Source: Actinomycetota bacterium
GTDB lineage: Bacteria > Actinomycetota > Actinomycetes > S36-B12 > UBA10799
Length of the DNA stretch: 6,282 nucleotides
Direction of reading: 5' to 3'
NCBI GenBank assembly: GCA_030837445.1
Contig: JAUPKM010000069.1
Coordinates: 1-6,282, forward strand
Part shown: positions 5,557 to 6,282 of the stretch, piece after piece
How positions within the stretch are numbered: the stretch's first letter is position 1
How the letters are laid out: every line of letters begins with the position of its first letter
Notes under the pieces: model-generated
Told to the model about the DNA's origin: nothing
Database searches by the model: none
The model's input: the letters and a program-made list of their open reading frames with translations, nothing else
Program-made: the position numbers and the translations under genes

Positions 5557-6282
5557 TCAGGAACAGACAGGCTTGGCGGCGTTCTTACCGGTGGTGTCGG
5601 TGGGGGCGCCGGGGACTGCTGGTTTCGGGGTCGTGACAACCGGCAGAACTCCGGTGTAGTCAGCCCCGACGATCACGGTCATCACGGTGGAATCGTCCGG
5701 GCTCGGACGGATCGCCTTCGTCTGCAGAGCGTAGGCCAGCGTGCGAGCGGCCTCCGCATCACCGGGTGGTACATACAGCTGGGTCTGCTGCAGGTCCGAA
5801 TTGGGGAACCCACCGGTCTCAACCACTTGGTAGCCAGCGCGTTGCAGATCCGTGGCGACAGCCTCTGCCCTGCCGGGCGTTTTGGTGGCATTCAACACGC
5901 GAACCCGGATGTCGGCCGGCGCGACCGTCAGCGCCTTCTGACCCTGCGGCACCGTCGGCGGTGGCGGCCAACCGGTGTCGTCCTTCATCGCCTGCCAGAT
6001 CTGGTCGGCCTTGGCCCGGTCCCAGGAGATCGTCGCGTGGTCTTCATTCTCGGTCCAGGGCACTGTCAGGAACGTGACCTTGCTGGGGGAGATGCCGCTC
6101 ATGCTGGTGGCGAGGTCCTGAAGCTTCTCGAGGCCGCCCAGTCCTGGATCTGTCGTCAAGGAGGAGGTAGCCCGGTCGAGGACCCGGTAGAGCCGTACCG
6201 GGTTCGTCAGGATCTGGGTGCTGGTGGCCTTTCGTAGCGCCGAGGCCAGGAAGTCCTGCTGCCGGCTGATCCGACCGATGTC
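5557..6282 (-). CDS. LytR-CpsA-Psr (LCP) family phosphotransferase with LytR_C domain (partial, N-terminus off the right edge)
   Basis: The frame is open to the right edge, giving the C-terminal 241 residues; the TTG at 6159 is internal and not a start. The visible part begins at DIGRISRQQDFL (residues 1-12), the end of the LCP catalytic core that also occurs in the left LCP protein, and continues through TTDPGL and KVTFLTVP. A Pro-rich linker and a LytR_C domain (about 122-212; ADIRVRVLNATKTPGRAE to VIVGADYTGVLPV) follow, and the protein ends KPVCS. The membrane helix and the first catalytic motifs lie outside the window. The enzyme should transfer a lipid-linked glycopolymer to peptidoglycan outside the membrane. 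By remembered synteny it may correspond to M. tuberculosis Rv3267 (Lcp1, arabinogalactan ligation); if so, rmlD and wbbL would follow on the plus strand. It appears to be the first visible gene of a three-gene minus-strand operon. Confidence 0.92.
   Translation of the reverse strand, partial: DIGRISRQQDFLASALRKATSTQILTNPVRLYRVLDRATSSLTTDPGLGGLEKLQDLATSMSGISPSKVTFLTVPWTENEDHATISWDRAKADQIWQAMKDDTGWPPPPTVPQGQKALTVAPADIRVRVLNATKTPGRAEAVATDLQRAGYQVVETGGFPNSDLQQTQLYVPPGDAEAARTLAYALQTKAIRPSPDDSTVMTVIVGADYTGVLPVVTTPKPAVPGAPTDTTGKNAAKPVCS

Noticed and set aside
5557..6159. TTG at 6159 as the start of a short LytR_C-only protein.
   Set aside because: The frame continues upstream to the window edge with clear LCP core sequence (DIGRISRQQDFL), so the TTG is internal.

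Overview
The window is GC-rich, densely coded DNA that looks like a chromosomal segment of a mycobacterium or close relative (Mycobacteriaceae / Mycobacteriales). The reasons are the high GC, GTG starts, TANNNT-type -10 elements, an actinobacterial acyl-CoA dehydrogenase end, and two LytR-CpsA-Psr (LCP) proteins that each carry a C-terminal LytR_C domain. No RNA gene, insertion sequence, CRISPR array or tandem repeat is visible.

Layout, left to right. (1) 1-169, plus: the last 55 codons of an acyl-CoA dehydrogenase, probably FadE25. (2) 200-1669, minus: a complete LCP phosphotransferase (489 aa), tail to tail with the dehydrogenase across 30 bp. (3) 1670-1799: a divergent control region with a -10 for each flanking gene and a strong Shine-Dalgarno for the LCP gene. 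(4) 1800-2837, plus: an ExoA-like family 2 glycosyltransferase with a membrane C-terminus. (5) 2867-3748, minus: a second, soluble-looking family 2 glycosyltransferase, convergent with the first. (6) 3745-5508, minus: a 587-aa polytopic membrane protein of the CDP-alcohol phosphatidyltransferase / DUF5941 type, which overlaps the glycosyltransferase start by ATGA. (7) 5557-6282, minus: the C-terminal 241 residues of a second LCP protein, cut by the right edge.

The genes fit one theme, assembly and attachment of a cell-envelope glycopolymer. Glycosyltransferases build sugar chains on a lipid carrier at the inner membrane face, a membrane protein related to phospho-alcohol transferases assists or scaffolds, and LCP enzymes transfer finished polymers from lipid carrier to peptidoglycan. 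The right-hand set (LCP, DUF5941-like, glycosyltransferase) looks like one minus-strand operon. From memory of the M. tuberculosis map (fadE25 = Rv3274c, an LCP gene at Rv3267, then rmlD/wbbL), the right-hand LCP is the likely Rv3267 counterpart. The genes in between would then be a species-variable island.

The most notable observation is that the DUF5941-like protein keeps the CDP-alcohol phosphotransferase motif frame but has lost three of its four aspartates, so it is probably not an active enzyme of that class. I found no clearly new system; the rest is mainly start-site, promoter and disulfide predictions.
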